From Candidatus Aenigmatarchaeota archaeon (lineage in GTDB: Archaea > Aenigmatarchaeota > Aenigmatarchaeia > CG10238-14): a stretch of 64,000 nucleotides of DNA. How positions within the stretch are numbered: position 1 is the stretch's first letter; the number at the start of each line of letters is the position of its first letter. The translations under genes were made by a program, and so were the position numbers. Below are positions 41,274 to 50,948 of the stretch, in pieces. Under the pieces are notes generated by a model. The model was not told where the DNA came from. It saw only the letters and a program-made list of their open reading frames with translations, and did no database searches. The stretch is taken from NCBI GenBank assembly GCA_026414305.1, contig JAOAJH010000001.1, positions 1 through 64,000 of the forward strand, given 5' to 3'.

Positions 41274-42473
41274 TTAACTCTTCTTTTTTCTTTTAAGCTT
41301 TTTCCCAATTTTTAACCTCTTCATGTTTTTTATGAATGATTTCAAATTTGTTTTTTTAGATACAGGTTTTATGTCATCCATCTTTTTCTGCTCATTCTCA
41401 TATCCAAACCATGGGTATATTTTGTCTCTTGTTGCCGCAAACTTTTCATCAAACGGTTTTGGTGTGTCTATTTTATCCTCTCTGAGCCAAATCGTTCTCT
41501 GCGGGAATGGAATTCCTATGCCCTCTTTATACAACCTTCTGTATATTTTGGTTATTGCTTCCTGATGAGCAGGCCATCTCTTGTCTATGTGATCAACCCA
41601 AAACATTACTCTAAAGTTCAAAGAGCTTTCTCCCATTGCAAGGAATAAAACTCTTGCCTCTTTTTCCCTATCTATTATTTTCATTGTGCTTATTTCTTCC
41701 AAAACAATTCTTTTCACATATTCCGGATCAGTGCCATATTCAACAGAAAAATCTATGTTTACTCTTACAGTTGGATCAGGCTGCAATAAATTTTGAATCT
41801 TGGCATTTGCCACTATGCTGTTTGGTATTATTATCATTTCATTGTCAAACGTTTTTATTCTAACAGCTCTGAGTGTTATAGAATAAATTTCACCCATTTC
41901 ACCAGTGTCAAGTTTTACAATGTCACCAACTCTTATTGTCTTGTCCATTATCAATGCTATTCCTGCAATGCCGAGGCTTGCTAGTATTGGTGATATTTCA
42001 ACACCCCATATGCTTAGGGTGTAAAGCAGCGCTATTACAATGAATGCAGCCTTCAAGGAACTGTGTGCAATGTTTAACAGAGTATCATCAACTTTTGTTT
42101 CAGTTTTTTCAGACACCCTTCTACTAATTCTTATAAAAGTGACATCTATGAATGCATATATTATGTATGCTATTGACAGTGAAAACAATGTAAATATGAC
42201 ATGATTTATTGTTTCCAATGCGGTTTGTGTTAATGAAATCTCTCTAACTGCTAAAAAGACACTTGAAACAAATATAAGAACATTTATTGGAGTGTTCCAT
42301 CTTTTTATAATTATGTCGTCAACTTCTGTTTTTGTCTTTTCAGAAAATTTCCTAGCAAAAAACCTTATTGTCACAGCAAACGTTTTGAATATCAAAAATG
42401 ATGCAAAAAAAATTACAAATGCCCTGATTATTTCATTGGATATTAATGGGTCAAAAACTTGGTTTAGCATCAA
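41274..42473 (-). CDS. mscS: MscS-family small-conductance mechanosensitive channel
   Basis: IRVGDIVKLDTGEMGEIYSITLRAVRIKTFDNEMIIIPNSIVANAKIQN. Confidence 0.9.
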   Translation of the reverse strand: MMLNQVFDPLISNEIIRAFVIFFASFLIFKTFAVTIRFFARKFSEKTKTEVDDIIIKRWNTPINVLIFVSSVFLAVREISLTQTALETINHVIFTLFSLSIAYIIYAFIDVTFIRISRRVSEKTETKVDDTLLNIAHSSLKAAFIVIALLYTLSIWGVEISPILASLGIAGIALIMDKTIRVGDIVKLDTGEMGEIYSITLRAVRIKTFDNEMIIIPNSIVANAKIQNLLQPDPTVRVNIDFSVEYGTDPEYVKRIVLEEISTMKIIDREKEARVLFLAMGESSLNFRVMFWVDHIDKRWPAHQEAITKIYRRLYKEGIGIPFPQRTIWLREDKIDTPKPFDEKFAATRDKIYPWFGYENEQKKMDDIKPVSKKTNLKSFIKNMKRLKIGKKLKRKKKS

Positions 42474-42515
42474 TATAATTATTGGGTTGTGTTTTTAATA
42501 AAATTGACAATTAAA

Positions 42516-42795
42516 GGCAAGAGGCGGGTTCTTGGTGGGAATAGCTCCAACAGCTAGAGTTTTCTGGTTCTTGTTCTCCACCTTGCTAACTCGCGAGCAC
42601 AGGAGTGTATGCCTTATGGCTGCTCGGTTCCCCGCCTGACCAGGTTCAACATACACACTGTCCCGGGAGACAAGGTTTCTCAGTTCAAGAACCAGGTCTA
42701 GCCACCAAAGCTAAGCCGCCCTTGAACTTCGATCCCGCCGTATACCGGGTTTGCGGCAACAGGGTACCGGTAGCACCCCGATCTAGCCTCTTGCA
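42516..42795 (-). ncRNA. ffs: Archaeal SRP RNA (7S)
   Basis: Minus strand: GCAAGAGGC...GCCTCTTGC terminal helix; helix-8 signature CTGGTCAGGCGGGGAACCGAGCAGCC; 5' domain ATCGGGGTGCTACCGGTACCCTGTTGCCGCAAACCCGG. Confidence 0.9.
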
Positions 42796-42883
42796 ATTAA
42801 AGATTAAGGAAAAGAATTTTAAATATGTTAGTTTTGAGGAATTTATGTTACATTTAATTGCTTTCAATTTAAAATAATCTAAG

Positions 42884-43237
42884 ATGGAACTAAGAGAAAT
42901 TCAAAAAAAGCAGCTAGAATTTGACAAAGAATATTTCAAGAAATTTTGGGATATAAAAAACGACAAGATTTTCATAGAAAGGCTTCAGTATATAGTTGTT
43001 GCTTTGGTTGGCGAAATTGGAGAGTATGCAAATATTGTGAAAAAAATTTCCAGAGATTATGAGAATTTGAACAGAAACAATTTCAACCAAAAAAGAGAGG
43101 AGTTGATTGAAGAGCTTGTCGATTGCTTTATATATTTGATAATAGCTGCTAACCTGCTTGATATAGACCTTGAAAGGGAATTTTTGAAAAAACTTGAAAA
43201 AAACAAAAAAAGATTTGAAAAATACAAGGATGGGTGA
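42884..43237 (+). CDS. MazG-like nucleotide pyrophosphohydrolase/dUTPase-like
   Basis: VVALVGEIGEYANIVKKISRDYEN...EELIEELVDCFIYLIIAANLLDIDLE. Confidence 0.75.
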   Translation: MELREIQKKQLEFDKEYFKKFWDIKNDKIFIERLQYIVVALVGEIGEYANIVKKISRDYENLNRNNFNQKREELIEELVDCFIYLIIAANLLDIDLEREFLKKLEKNKKRFEKYKDG

Positions 43238-43970
43238 CATGAAATTCAGGCTTTTGCTAGGCAAGAGAAAATATGTTGTTGATTTGTCTAAAGACAAGTT
43301 TAACACCCAATTTGGGGAAATAGATTTGAAAAAACTTAAGAAAGCAAAAATCGGCGAAAAGATAAAGACGCATAAAGGAGAGGAGTTTACAGTAGCAGAA
43401 CCATCTTTGATTGATTTACTTGAGAAAAAGGCTAAAAGGCTGCCCCAGATAATAACACCACAGGACGGTGCTATGATCTTAGCATACACTGGCCTAGCCA
43501 ATGATAGTGTCATAGTAGACGCCGGTGCTGGATCAGGTTTTTTAAGCATATTTTTGGCCCATTATTGCTGCAAAGGCAAGGTAATATCTTATGAGATAAA
43601 TCAAAAATCTGCAAAGATAGCTGAAGAAAATGCAAAATTGATTGGATTGAAAAATTTGACGATAAAAAACAAGGATATTTTGCATGGGATAGATGAGAAA
43701 AACGTTGATGCCGTTACGCTTGATATGAAAGATGCTGAAAAAAACGTTGAAAACGCGTATAATGCTTTGAAAAGAGGCGGTTGGTTGATTATATACTCCC
43801 CTTACATAGAGCAGGTGAAGCATGTTATTGAAAAAATTGAAAAGATGCCTTTCACCGAAGTCAGAACAGTGGAATTTATAAAAAGAGAATGGCAAGTAGG
43901 TGAATACACCAGACCTAAAACACTTGGGTTGATGCACACAGGGTGGCTTACTTTTGCTAGAAAGTTCTAA
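43230..43970 (+). CDS. trmI: tRNA (adenine-58-N1)-methyltransferase TrmI
   Basis: RLPQIITPQDGAMILAYTGLANDSVIVDAGAGSGFLSIFLA; start at ATG 43230. Confidence 0.9.
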   Translation: MGDMKFRLLLGKRKYVVDLSKDKFNTQFGEIDLKKLKKAKIGEKIKTHKGEEFTVAEPSLIDLLEKKAKRLPQIITPQDGAMILAYTGLANDSVIVDAGAGSGFLSIFLAHYCCKGKVISYEINQKSAKIAEENAKLIGLKNLTIKNKDILHGIDEKNVDAVTLDMKDAEKNVENAYNALKRGGWLIIYSPYIEQVKHVIEKIEKMPFTEVRTVEFIKREWQVGEYTRPKTLGLMHTGWLTFARKF

Positions 43971-44122
43971 ATCAAGTTATATCTCTCTCATGTAATTAGC
44001 AAACATGTATTCTGCAAAGCTTCAAATGTATAAGAAATCCTACAAAATTTTAGAAAAATTAGAAAGACAATTTTGATTTTTTATTAAAAAGAAGGATGTG
44101 TAAATTATGCATCTTTAGAAAA

Positions 44123-44320
44123 TTATTTTTTGTATTTTTTCCTGACTTTATGATAATATATAAATGCACCGATCACTCCAGTGATGAGAATAACTGCCAG
44201 CCATGATATTTTGTCCTGTTCTCTAGAAAATTTTCGTTTGATAGCATCAACAAACATAAGAATCCAAAAAATTACCAGGCCTATGGCTATTGTATATAAT
44301 ATTAATTTAAATATGAGCAA
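44123..44320 (-). CDS. Small PLDc_N-like membrane protein
   Basis: FWILMFVDAIKRKFSREQDKISWLAVILITGVIGAFIYYHKVRKK. Confidence 0.7.
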   Translation of the reverse strand: MLIFKLILYTIAIGLVIFWILMFVDAIKRKFSREQDKISWLAVILITGVIGAFIYYHKVRKKYKK

Positions 44321-44362
44321 AACCCATAAATTAATACTACATTAACGCCGTACGCCATTTAT

Positions 44363-45037
44363 TCACCAACTTTTATATTGTACATTTTGTTGTTGATTTT
44401 GATATTCTTTCTCTTTCTCTTGTTTCTTCAATTTTCTTCTAACAATAAAGAAATACAAAATAGCTCCTAAAAACCCTGTCAATACTATAACAATTATCCA
44501 TACTGTCTTGTTTTCAAATTGCCTGTTTATCGCGTCAATCAACATCCAAAGCCAAAATGCGCCGAGGACTAAAAGAACTATGAATACAATTAATATTATT
44601 TTTCCGACAAATTCAAACACATATTCTGATCCTAATTTTTGATGAAAATCAGTGTCAACAAGCAACCATGAATCTCCAATTTTCTCAAAAATGAAATAGT
44701 TTGGCATACCATTTACATTCCAACCTGCTCCTTCAGCAGAATAGACGCCGTTTACCTTTACTTGGTTGTTTCCCAAATCTTCATAAGAGCTTACACTTTG
44801 ATCAAATTTGATTGTTTGGCCTGCAATATTATTTTCTATCTCAGCTCTCAGTTCAGGTCTTGCATTTGGAGATATTATACTAAAAATTGAATCTAGATCG
44901 TTGTTATTTATCGAGTTTTTAATTGTAATTATTTGATTTTGAATCTCTATCTTATCGGAATAAGAAACTTGGGCTAAAACTAGTGGAAATATGATCAAAA
45001 TTATTTGAAAAATAGCTAAATTTCTTGTTTTTGTCAC
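44363..45037 (-). CDS. Secreted/anchored protein: signal-like N-terminus, NTF2-like region, C-terminal PLDc_N-like TM module
   Basis: FWLWMLIDAINRQFENKTVWIIVIVLTGFLGAILYFFIVRRK parallels the 44123-44320 protein. Confidence 0.6.
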   Translation of the reverse strand: MTKTRNLAIFQIILIIFPLVLAQVSYSDKIEIQNQIITIKNSINNNDLDSIFSIISPNARPELRAEIENNIAGQTIKFDQSVSSYEDLGNNQVKVNGVYSAEGAGWNVNGMPNYFIFEKIGDSWLLVDTDFHQKLGSEYVFEFVGKIILIVFIVLLVLGAFWLWMLIDAINRQFENKTVWIIVIVLTGFLGAILYFFIVRRKLKKQEKEKEYQNQQQNVQYKSW

Positions 45038-45231
45038 AAATATATAATATTTTTTTGTTTAATAAAGATTTTCTCAGTTAATTCAATTTACATTTTATGT
45101 TGGTTAATGTATAAGATTATAAATAATATTTTGGTTTTTAGCTCATATTATAAAAAATTTCAGTTAAAATAATATAAATATTGATTAAATTAGATTTTAA
45201 TTTATAATTATTAAATTATTTCTAGGAAATT

Positions 45232-46473
45232 ATGAAAAAATGCTCATTTCCTGATTGCAATCAAGAGTTAGAGTTTTTACCTTTCATATGTAAGTTTTGT
45301 GGTCAAGAATATTGCATTAAACATAGACTACCAGAATCTCATAAATGTTATGGTTTGGAAAAATACAAAGAAATAATCAAAAAAGAAAACACGCCAATGT
45401 TTCAAGACATTGAAATTTCATCATCGAAATATCCAAAATATAAAAGAATTCGGAAAAAAACTCCGAAACAAATTTCAGATAGAAGCAATGGTACTGCCAA
45501 TAGTTTTGTTGGATGGTTATTAAGAAGAGAACATGAAAAATATGATATTGATTATAAGTTGAATTATCTAATTTCTATTACTTTAGGTTTAATAGTATCT
45601 ATTGTCAGTTATATTGTTTTTTATTCAAATGCGCAGAAATTAAACAGTATTAAAATTTGGATACTCAATCTTGGGAGTATATTTACTTTAATTTCATTGT
45701 TTTTTGTAATAAAATTCAGTTTCAAAATAGTCAAGGAGTTTATCAACATATTCAAAAGACAAATAAATGGAATAAGATTGCTGATATTAACTTTCTTTAT
45801 TTTCTCACTTTGGTATGCATATAATAATAGAAATACTGTTTTCAACCCGTTTTTTGAATTTTATAATAAAACAGATTTTTCTTTATATTTACCCGTTAAA
45901 CTAAACACTTTTGAGCAAGAACCTTATAATCAACCTTTGAAAACCCAAGAACCTTACAAACCATTTAAAGACATAGAGGATAGTATAAAAGAGTTTGTCG
46001 ACCCAAAAATTCAGATAGATGTACATGAATTGGAAAAAGAGGTACACCGACTTGTAAATTTTCAAAGAACAAAAAATGGATTATCTCCACTTGTTTGGGA
46101 TGATAAAATTGCTATAATTGCAAGAGAGCACAGTCAGGATATGGCAGAAAATAACTTCTTTTCTCATTATAATCTAAGAGGTGAAGGCCCGACTGAAAGA
46201 GGAGAAAGACACGGATATTTATGTAGAAAAGATTATGGATCATATTACACTTATGGGTTGGCTGAAAATATAGCTCAAACACCAATATATTCGAATGTTG
46301 TTGGATGTGGAAGCACCACAAATTTGAAAAGTCTGGCAGAATGTATTGTAAATAGTTGGATGTCAAGCTCTGGTCATCGTGAGAACATTTTAACAAACAC
46401 ATATACAAAAACTGGAATAGGAATTGCTTACAGTAATGATAATAAAGCCTATTCTACGCAAAATTTTTGTTAA
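45232..46473 (+). CDS. AN1-type zinc finger - transmembrane - CAP/SCP1-like protein
   Basis: MKKCSFPDCNQELEFLPFICKFCGQEYCIKHRLPESHKC (AN1); 2-3 TM; LVNFQRTKNGLSPLVWDDKIAIIAREHSQDMAENNFFSH...GLAENIAQ...NSWMSSSGHRENIL (CAP). Confidence 0.85.
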   Translation: MKKCSFPDCNQELEFLPFICKFCGQEYCIKHRLPESHKCYGLEKYKEIIKKENTPMFQDIEISSSKYPKYKRIRKKTPKQISDRSNGTANSFVGWLLRREHEKYDIDYKLNYLISITLGLIVSIVSYIVFYSNAQKLNSIKIWILNLGSIFTLISLFFVIKFSFKIVKEFINIFKRQINGIRLLILTFFIFSLWYAYNNRNTVFNPFFEFYNKTDFSLYLPVKLNTFEQEPYNQPLKTQEPYKPFKDIEDSIKEFVDPKIQIDVHELEKEVHRLVNFQRTKNGLSPLVWDDKIAIIAREHSQDMAENNFFSHYNLRGEGPTERGERHGYLCRKDYGSYYTYGLAENIAQTPIYSNVVGCGSTTNLKSLAECIVNSWMSSSGHRENILTNTYTKTGIGIAYSNDNKAYSTQNFC

Positions 46474-46496
46474 TTTTCAGTTATTTATTATATCAA

Positions 46497-48458
46497 TTAA
46501 ATCTCTTCTATTCCAATTTCTTTGAAATATTTATATGTTTTATCATAAAAATCAGGCAATCTAGTTTCATCTTTTTTGTCCCCCTTTGGTATAAATATTA
46601 TTAATCCTTGTCTTGCTCTTGTAAGCAAAACTCTATAAGCATTTTTAATATAGATTCTAGTTTCTTCATCATTTACTTTCTGCCATTTTGTACCCTTAAA
46701 ACGTCTGTATTCCCATGTATCTCCGTTGAAAATTAAATCAGCATCCCAAAGTACACATGACCAGTCAAGTTCTAAACCTTGTATGTCAAATTCGGTTGCA
46801 ACATCTTCCAAGTAGAATGATGATCTTATATCATCTTTTTTATTTAGAAACCAATTTTTTGGATCAATTTTTAATTGAACGTAAATTCCAAATGGTTTTA
46901 ATCTATATGCTCTAGAACTAGCAGTTAGACCTATTCTTTCTGTTCCTCGACTATGTTCCCTTAACCATAATTTTGCTTTTGCTAAATTTCTTGTCATAAG
47001 AAAAGGATATTTTCTTTTTAGTTTTGATAATATTTTTTTTGCAGATTTCTTATCACAATCAAGAAGGAATTTTACAAAATTAGATACATTTTCACTTCTG
47101 AATGATCTAATTGATGTATTCAAATGTAGATTTGATAAAAATTTATATTCAAGTCCTTCTAAAAGTCTTTTGATATCTGACCCTCTTGTGTATTCTGGAG
47201 TATTTATTTTTTCAGAAAGAAATATTTTCCAATGGGAAAATTTACTTAATGCATAAAACCATTCTGGTAAACCAGATTCTCCAATATTTATTTCCTGCCC
47301 ACCTCCTATTAAACATACAATAACAGCCCAATCTTTATGCCGATCCATTATTTTGATAAGAAACTCTGGTTCGGACATATTGAAATTTCTAATACCCTTC
47401 TTTTTTTTCATAAATTCTGATGTTTTTTCCCTAGTCCATGCTCTTTGAGCCTCATCAAAAATAATAACCTTCTCTTTGGGCGTTTTTTTTACATTTATAA
47501 AATCATCCCTAAAGTGATGAATATTTTGAATAAAAGATTTTATTTTTCTCAAAGCATCATTTTTGGATGTATTATTATCGAAATGTTCATTATCTCTAGC
47601 TAACGCTTCTTGTAAAACTTCGACTAATGGACCGTTTCCTGATAAAAATACTGCATACTCTTTTTTATCAAATTTACGCCTTTCATTTGCTAAATTTAAA
47701 CCTGCAAGAGTTTTTCCTGCCCCAGGGACACCTGTAATAAAACAAATTGATTTAATCTTTTTCTTTTTTGACTTATTTATTATTTTATTTATAGCTGCAG
47801 TAGTTTTACTTAAATTTATTGCACCAGATTCAGAGCGAGATATTTCTTTTACACTATGTCCATTGTATAGTGCTTGAGCAGCTTCAATTATTGTTGGAGT
47901 CGGTTTGTATTGAGAATCTTGCCATTTATAAGGATTTATTTTTCGTTTATATTTTTTTGAAATATCATTAATGTTATTTGCAATATTATTTGAATTACAA
48001 CGTAAAGGATAAAATATTCCATCTTTAAATAATTTATATTTGTTTTTTACTTTATGAGATTTTGTTGAAACTAAAATGGGTACTATTTTTAAAATATGAC
48101 TTTTTTCATGAAAGTTTTTCAAGTCAATGGCATAATCTAGTACCTGATCTACGTCATGTTTTGGATATTTGTCAAGCCCTACTTTAAATTCTATAACAAA
48201 AACTACTCCTGAATATATTATAATTACATCTGCTCTTCGCCCCATTCTAGGAATTGAATATTCAAATATTATATGCCCTTTTTTAAAATTTTTAAACTTT
48301 GATAACTCTCTCTTTAAAATATTGATTTCATCTATCCAAGCCATTTTTTGTTGCTCTTCAAGATTATGTTCATGATTTTTCGCAAGTATTCCAAGAATTT
48401 TATCAGTTTTATCTACTAAAAAATATTTAATATTTTTGGAATAATAATATCTTCCCAT
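46497..48458 (-). CDS. PD-(D/E)XK nuclease-like N-terminus fused to DUF2075 ATPase/helicase
   Basis: RRADVIIIYSGVVFVIEFKVG; Walker A GVPGAGKTLAGLN; KVIIFDEAQRAW; C-terminal DIQGLELDWSCVLWD and YRVLLTRARQGLIIFIP. Confidence 0.85.
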   Translation of the reverse strand: MGRYYYSKNIKYFLVDKTDKILGILAKNHEHNLEEQQKMAWIDEINILKRELSKFKNFKKGHIIFEYSIPRMGRRADVIIIYSGVVFVIEFKVGLDKYPKHDVDQVLDYAIDLKNFHEKSHILKIVPILVSTKSHKVKNKYKLFKDGIFYPLRCNSNNIANNINDISKKYKRKINPYKWQDSQYKPTPTIIEAAQALYNGHSVKEISRSESGAINLSKTTAAINKIINKSKKKKIKSICFITGVPGAGKTLAGLNLANERRKFDKKEYAVFLSGNGPLVEVLQEALARDNEHFDNNTSKNDALRKIKSFIQNIHHFRDDFINVKKTPKEKVIIFDEAQRAWTREKTSEFMKKKKGIRNFNMSEPEFLIKIMDRHKDWAVIVCLIGGGQEINIGESGLPEWFYALSKFSHWKIFLSEKINTPEYTRGSDIKRLLEGLEYKFLSNLHLNTSIRSFRSENVSNFVKFLLDCDKKSAKKILSKLKRKYPFLMTRNLAKAKLWLREHSRGTERIGLTASSRAYRLKPFGIYVQLKIDPKNWFLNKKDDIRSSFYLEDVATEFDIQGLELDWSCVLWDADLIFNGDTWEYRRFKGTKWQKVNDEETRIYIKNAYRVLLTRARQGLIIFIPKGDKKDETRLPDFYDKTYKYFKEIGIEEI

Positions 48459-48616
48459 AATAACACTTGTTATTAATTAAAATTTAATATTATTCAGTTC
48501 AAAAAATTTATATTTTCCATTATTTGTTAAAATTTGACAAGTCATTAAGATATTTAAGGTGAGTAGCCTTCTGTTTTGATTAAAAAAATTGAATCTTTAG
48601 AAAAAAAATTAATAAA

Positions 48617-48724
48617 CCCGAGCGATTGAAATGAACATATGCGATTAAGAGAAGTTTTTGCGGAGCAAAAATTTGGGGAAAATTCGCAGGATTTTCCCTC
48701 TTAATCGCTGTTATCTGTCCCGAG
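48617..48724. repeat. Inverted-repeat element copy 1
   Basis: CCCGAG at both ends (48617-48622, 48719-48724); arms GCGATTAAGAG (48641-48651)/CTCTTAATCGC (48698-48708); inner GGGAAAAT/ATTTTCCC (48676-48683/48691-48698); shares CGATTGAAATGAACATATGCGATT with copy 2. Confidence 0.75.
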
Positions 48725-48932
48725 TGTAAGCGAGAGCCCGCAGGGCATGGCGAGGAGCGGAACGAAGTGAGCACCGCAGAGTTCCAGAGGTCGCCGAAAA
48801 ATTTTGTTGCCGTAGTTTTTTCTTTAGGAAGTACCGCCGCGTTTTATTTATTTTCATCTTTTCGTTATTTAGAAAGTAGATATTTTCCGAAAAAAGAAAG
48901 TATTTTTAAAGAGAAATGTATAACTATGGTTT

Positions 48933-49715
48933 ATGGAAAGCAAAAAGCGAAACTCAATAAACATACTTTTTGATAATTTACGCAAAAAGAATCCGAAGGC
49001 AAGAGTAATAGAGTTTACAAATAAAGAATTGAAAACAGTAACACAGGATACTCAATTCATGAATCAATTTGATGCAACGAAGTTTGATTCTTCTGATTTA
49101 TTGCCAGAAAGGTTAAAGGAAAATGGGTTTTTTATAGTTCATCTTGGGAAAGGAAAGCACGCTTTTGTGAAAGGTGAAGGTTATCATAAATTTGAGAAAA
49201 TATCCAAAACAAAAAATATAATTGTAAGCAAAAGCATAATAGATGTCATAGGAAGCAGCGAAGCTGGAGCGGTCTCATTTATTTACAACGAGAAAATTAT
49301 ACATGACTTTCTTGGAGTAAAAGACTTGAAAGTTCACACTGCGAGAAGGTCAAAGGTCTCTTTTTATTTTAAGGTAAATGGTTCGAGGTTATATGCTGAT
49401 AAACAACAGATAGAAATTGATGGAATTTTTGAAACAAGAGATGGTATGATCGTAACAGTAGAAGCAAAAAATGTTGAACATAAAGATTTTGAAATAAGAC
49501 AACTTTTCAGTATAAAGAAATATTTTGATATGCTTATGGAGAAAGAAATTATACCAGAAAACACAAATTTGCGTTTAATTTTTTTAGTAAGATTAAGAAA
49601 TGATAAACAAAATTTATGCAGATTATATGAATATAAATTTACTGATAATGAAGATATAAATTCAATAAAATTTGTTAAAGCTGTTCAATACAACATAAAA
49701 TATAGAACTAAGTAA
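48933..49715 (+). CDS. Putative Type II restriction endonuclease (PD-(D/E)XK)
   Basis: IEIDGIFETRDGMIVTVEAK core; convergent with and overlapping the adjacent DNA methyltransferase. Confidence 0.75.
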   Translation: MESKKRNSINILFDNLRKKNPKARVIEFTNKELKTVTQDTQFMNQFDATKFDSSDLLPERLKENGFFIVHLGKGKHAFVKGEGYHKFEKISKTKNIIVSKSIIDVIGSSEAGAVSFIYNEKIIHDFLGVKDLKVHTARRSKVSFYFKVNGSRLYADKQQIEIDGIFETRDGMIVTVEAKNVEHKDFEIRQLFSIKKYFDMLMEKEIIPENTNLRLIFLVRLRNDKQNLCRLYEYKFTDNEDINSIKFVKAVQYNIKYRTK

Positions 49716-50475
49716 ATTTATCTAATGGCTTAATACTTGCCAATCGCTTTTTTCCTATTTCAACATATTTTGGGTTAATATCTATTCCTATTGAGTTTCT
49801 GTCAAGCTCTTTTGCGGCTGCACAAGTAGAGAAACTACCAGCAAAAGGATCCATTACCCAATCACCAACATTACTACTGGCTTTTATGAATATTTTTAAG
49901 AGAGGAACAGGAATTTGACAAGGGTGTGGAGTCTTATCTTTGCTTACATTTTTCACAAGATTAAATTGAAACACATCATATGGAGCTCTTCCATTGCTCC
50001 CATTTTTTAATCTTTCTTGTATTCTTTTATCAGTTGGATTTTTGTAAGGTTCTGCTATATCCTGTCTATTGAATTTATGTTTTTTTGTTTTTGTGCAAAA
50101 TATTATTGAATGTTGTGTTCTAGTAAAATTGGTTTTTGAGTGACCTGTATTCGTAGGATAATGCCAAGTCATCCATCTTTTAAAAATCATTTTTTCTTTT
50201 AAAAATGGCAATAAATAAGCGTTATTTTCTGGATAATTGAATAGATATAAACTACCATCCTTTTTTAACAGTCTGATACACTCTGTAAGCCACAGCTTGC
50301 ACCATTCTATATATTCTTCAAATTTTTTATTGTCTTTGTAAACTCCGCCATAATCTTTACCTATATTGAATGGCGGATCTGTGATTATCAAATCGATTGA
50401 TTCAGATGGCATTTTTTTCATTATTTCTAAACAATCACCTACTAATAGTTTATGTTCTGTTGCCATTTTTACCAA
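49708..50475 (-). CDS. DNA N6-adenine/N4-cytosine methyltransferase (beta-type motif order)
   Basis: LIITDPPFNIGKDYGG ... DWVMDPFAGSFSTCAAAKELDRNSIGIDINPKYVEIGKKRL. Confidence 0.93.
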   Translation of the reverse strand: MVKMATEHKLLVGDCLEIMKKMPSESIDLIITDPPFNIGKDYGGVYKDNKKFEEYIEWCKLWLTECIRLLKKDGSLYLFNYPENNAYLLPFLKEKMIFKRWMTWHYPTNTGHSKTNFTRTQHSIIFCTKTKKHKFNRQDIAEPYKNPTDKRIQERLKNGSNGRAPYDVFQFNLVKNVSKDKTPHPCQIPVPLLKIFIKASSNVGDWVMDPFAGSFSTCAAAKELDRNSIGIDINPKYVEIGKKRLASIKPLDKFT

Positions 50476-50614
50476 CTTTCAATTTATTTAATTTCTCATA
50501 AACAGCATTATTAACAAAGGCTGAAACTGTTGGGTGTTTGTATTTATTTCCGTTTTCATTTAGCCATGCTTGAACTTCTTTCAAAAGTTTGTCATCAATT
50601 TTCACGGTTGCCAT
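50450..50614 (-). CDS. 54-aa ribbon-helix-helix-like protein, candidate R-M regulator
   Basis: Manual translation MATVKIDDKLLKEVQAWLNENGNKYKHPTVSAFVNNAVYEKLNKLKVGKNGNRT*; overlaps the methylase 5' end; absent from the ORF track (<60 aa). Confidence 0.75.
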   Translation of the reverse strand: MATVKIDDKLLKEVQAWLNENGNKYKHPTVSAFVNNAVYEKLNKLKVGKNGNRT

Positions 50615-50639
50615 ATTATCACACAGGTTATTTTTAGTA

Positions 50640-50669
50640 ACTAATAATTACTAATAGTAACTTATATAT
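50640..50669. promoter_or_regulatory. Three 10-bp-period repeats ACTAATAATT/ACTAATAGTA/ACTTATATAT next to a TATA-like box
   Basis: Immediately upstream (minus-strand sense) of the RHH-like ORF; TATA-like tttaaatatata on the minus strand. Confidence 0.55.
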
Positions 50670-50821
50670 TTAAACTTTTCGTTTTTGAACACCAATTCAT
50701 TCCATAGTTAAGGTATGAATAACAGTTTATTAATATTTTTATGCAAAACAGACACTATTTGCGAAGCGATCAAAGCCTCCTCCAAAGTCAGTAATAAAAA
50801 ATTTGGGCGAATGAAATGACC

Positions 50822-50891
50822 CGTTAAATCAATGTTAGAATTAGTCGCGAAGAGATTGATTTATTTCCCGTTTCCATTTTCAGATTTAACG
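50822..50891. repeat. Related inverted repeat CGTTAAATC/GATTTAACG
   Basis: Arms 50822-50830 and 50883-50891; preceded by GAATGAAATGA also seen at ~50921-50931. Confidence 0.55.
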
Positions 50892-50948
50892 ACGGTGGCA
50901 AAATAAAAATTTTCGGAAGCGGAATGAAATGAAGCGAACCGTAGGTGC

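Noticed and set aside
42605-42877. ORFs on both strands over 42.6-42.9 kb
   Set aside because: Region is SRP RNA; ORFs are by-products of its higher GC content.
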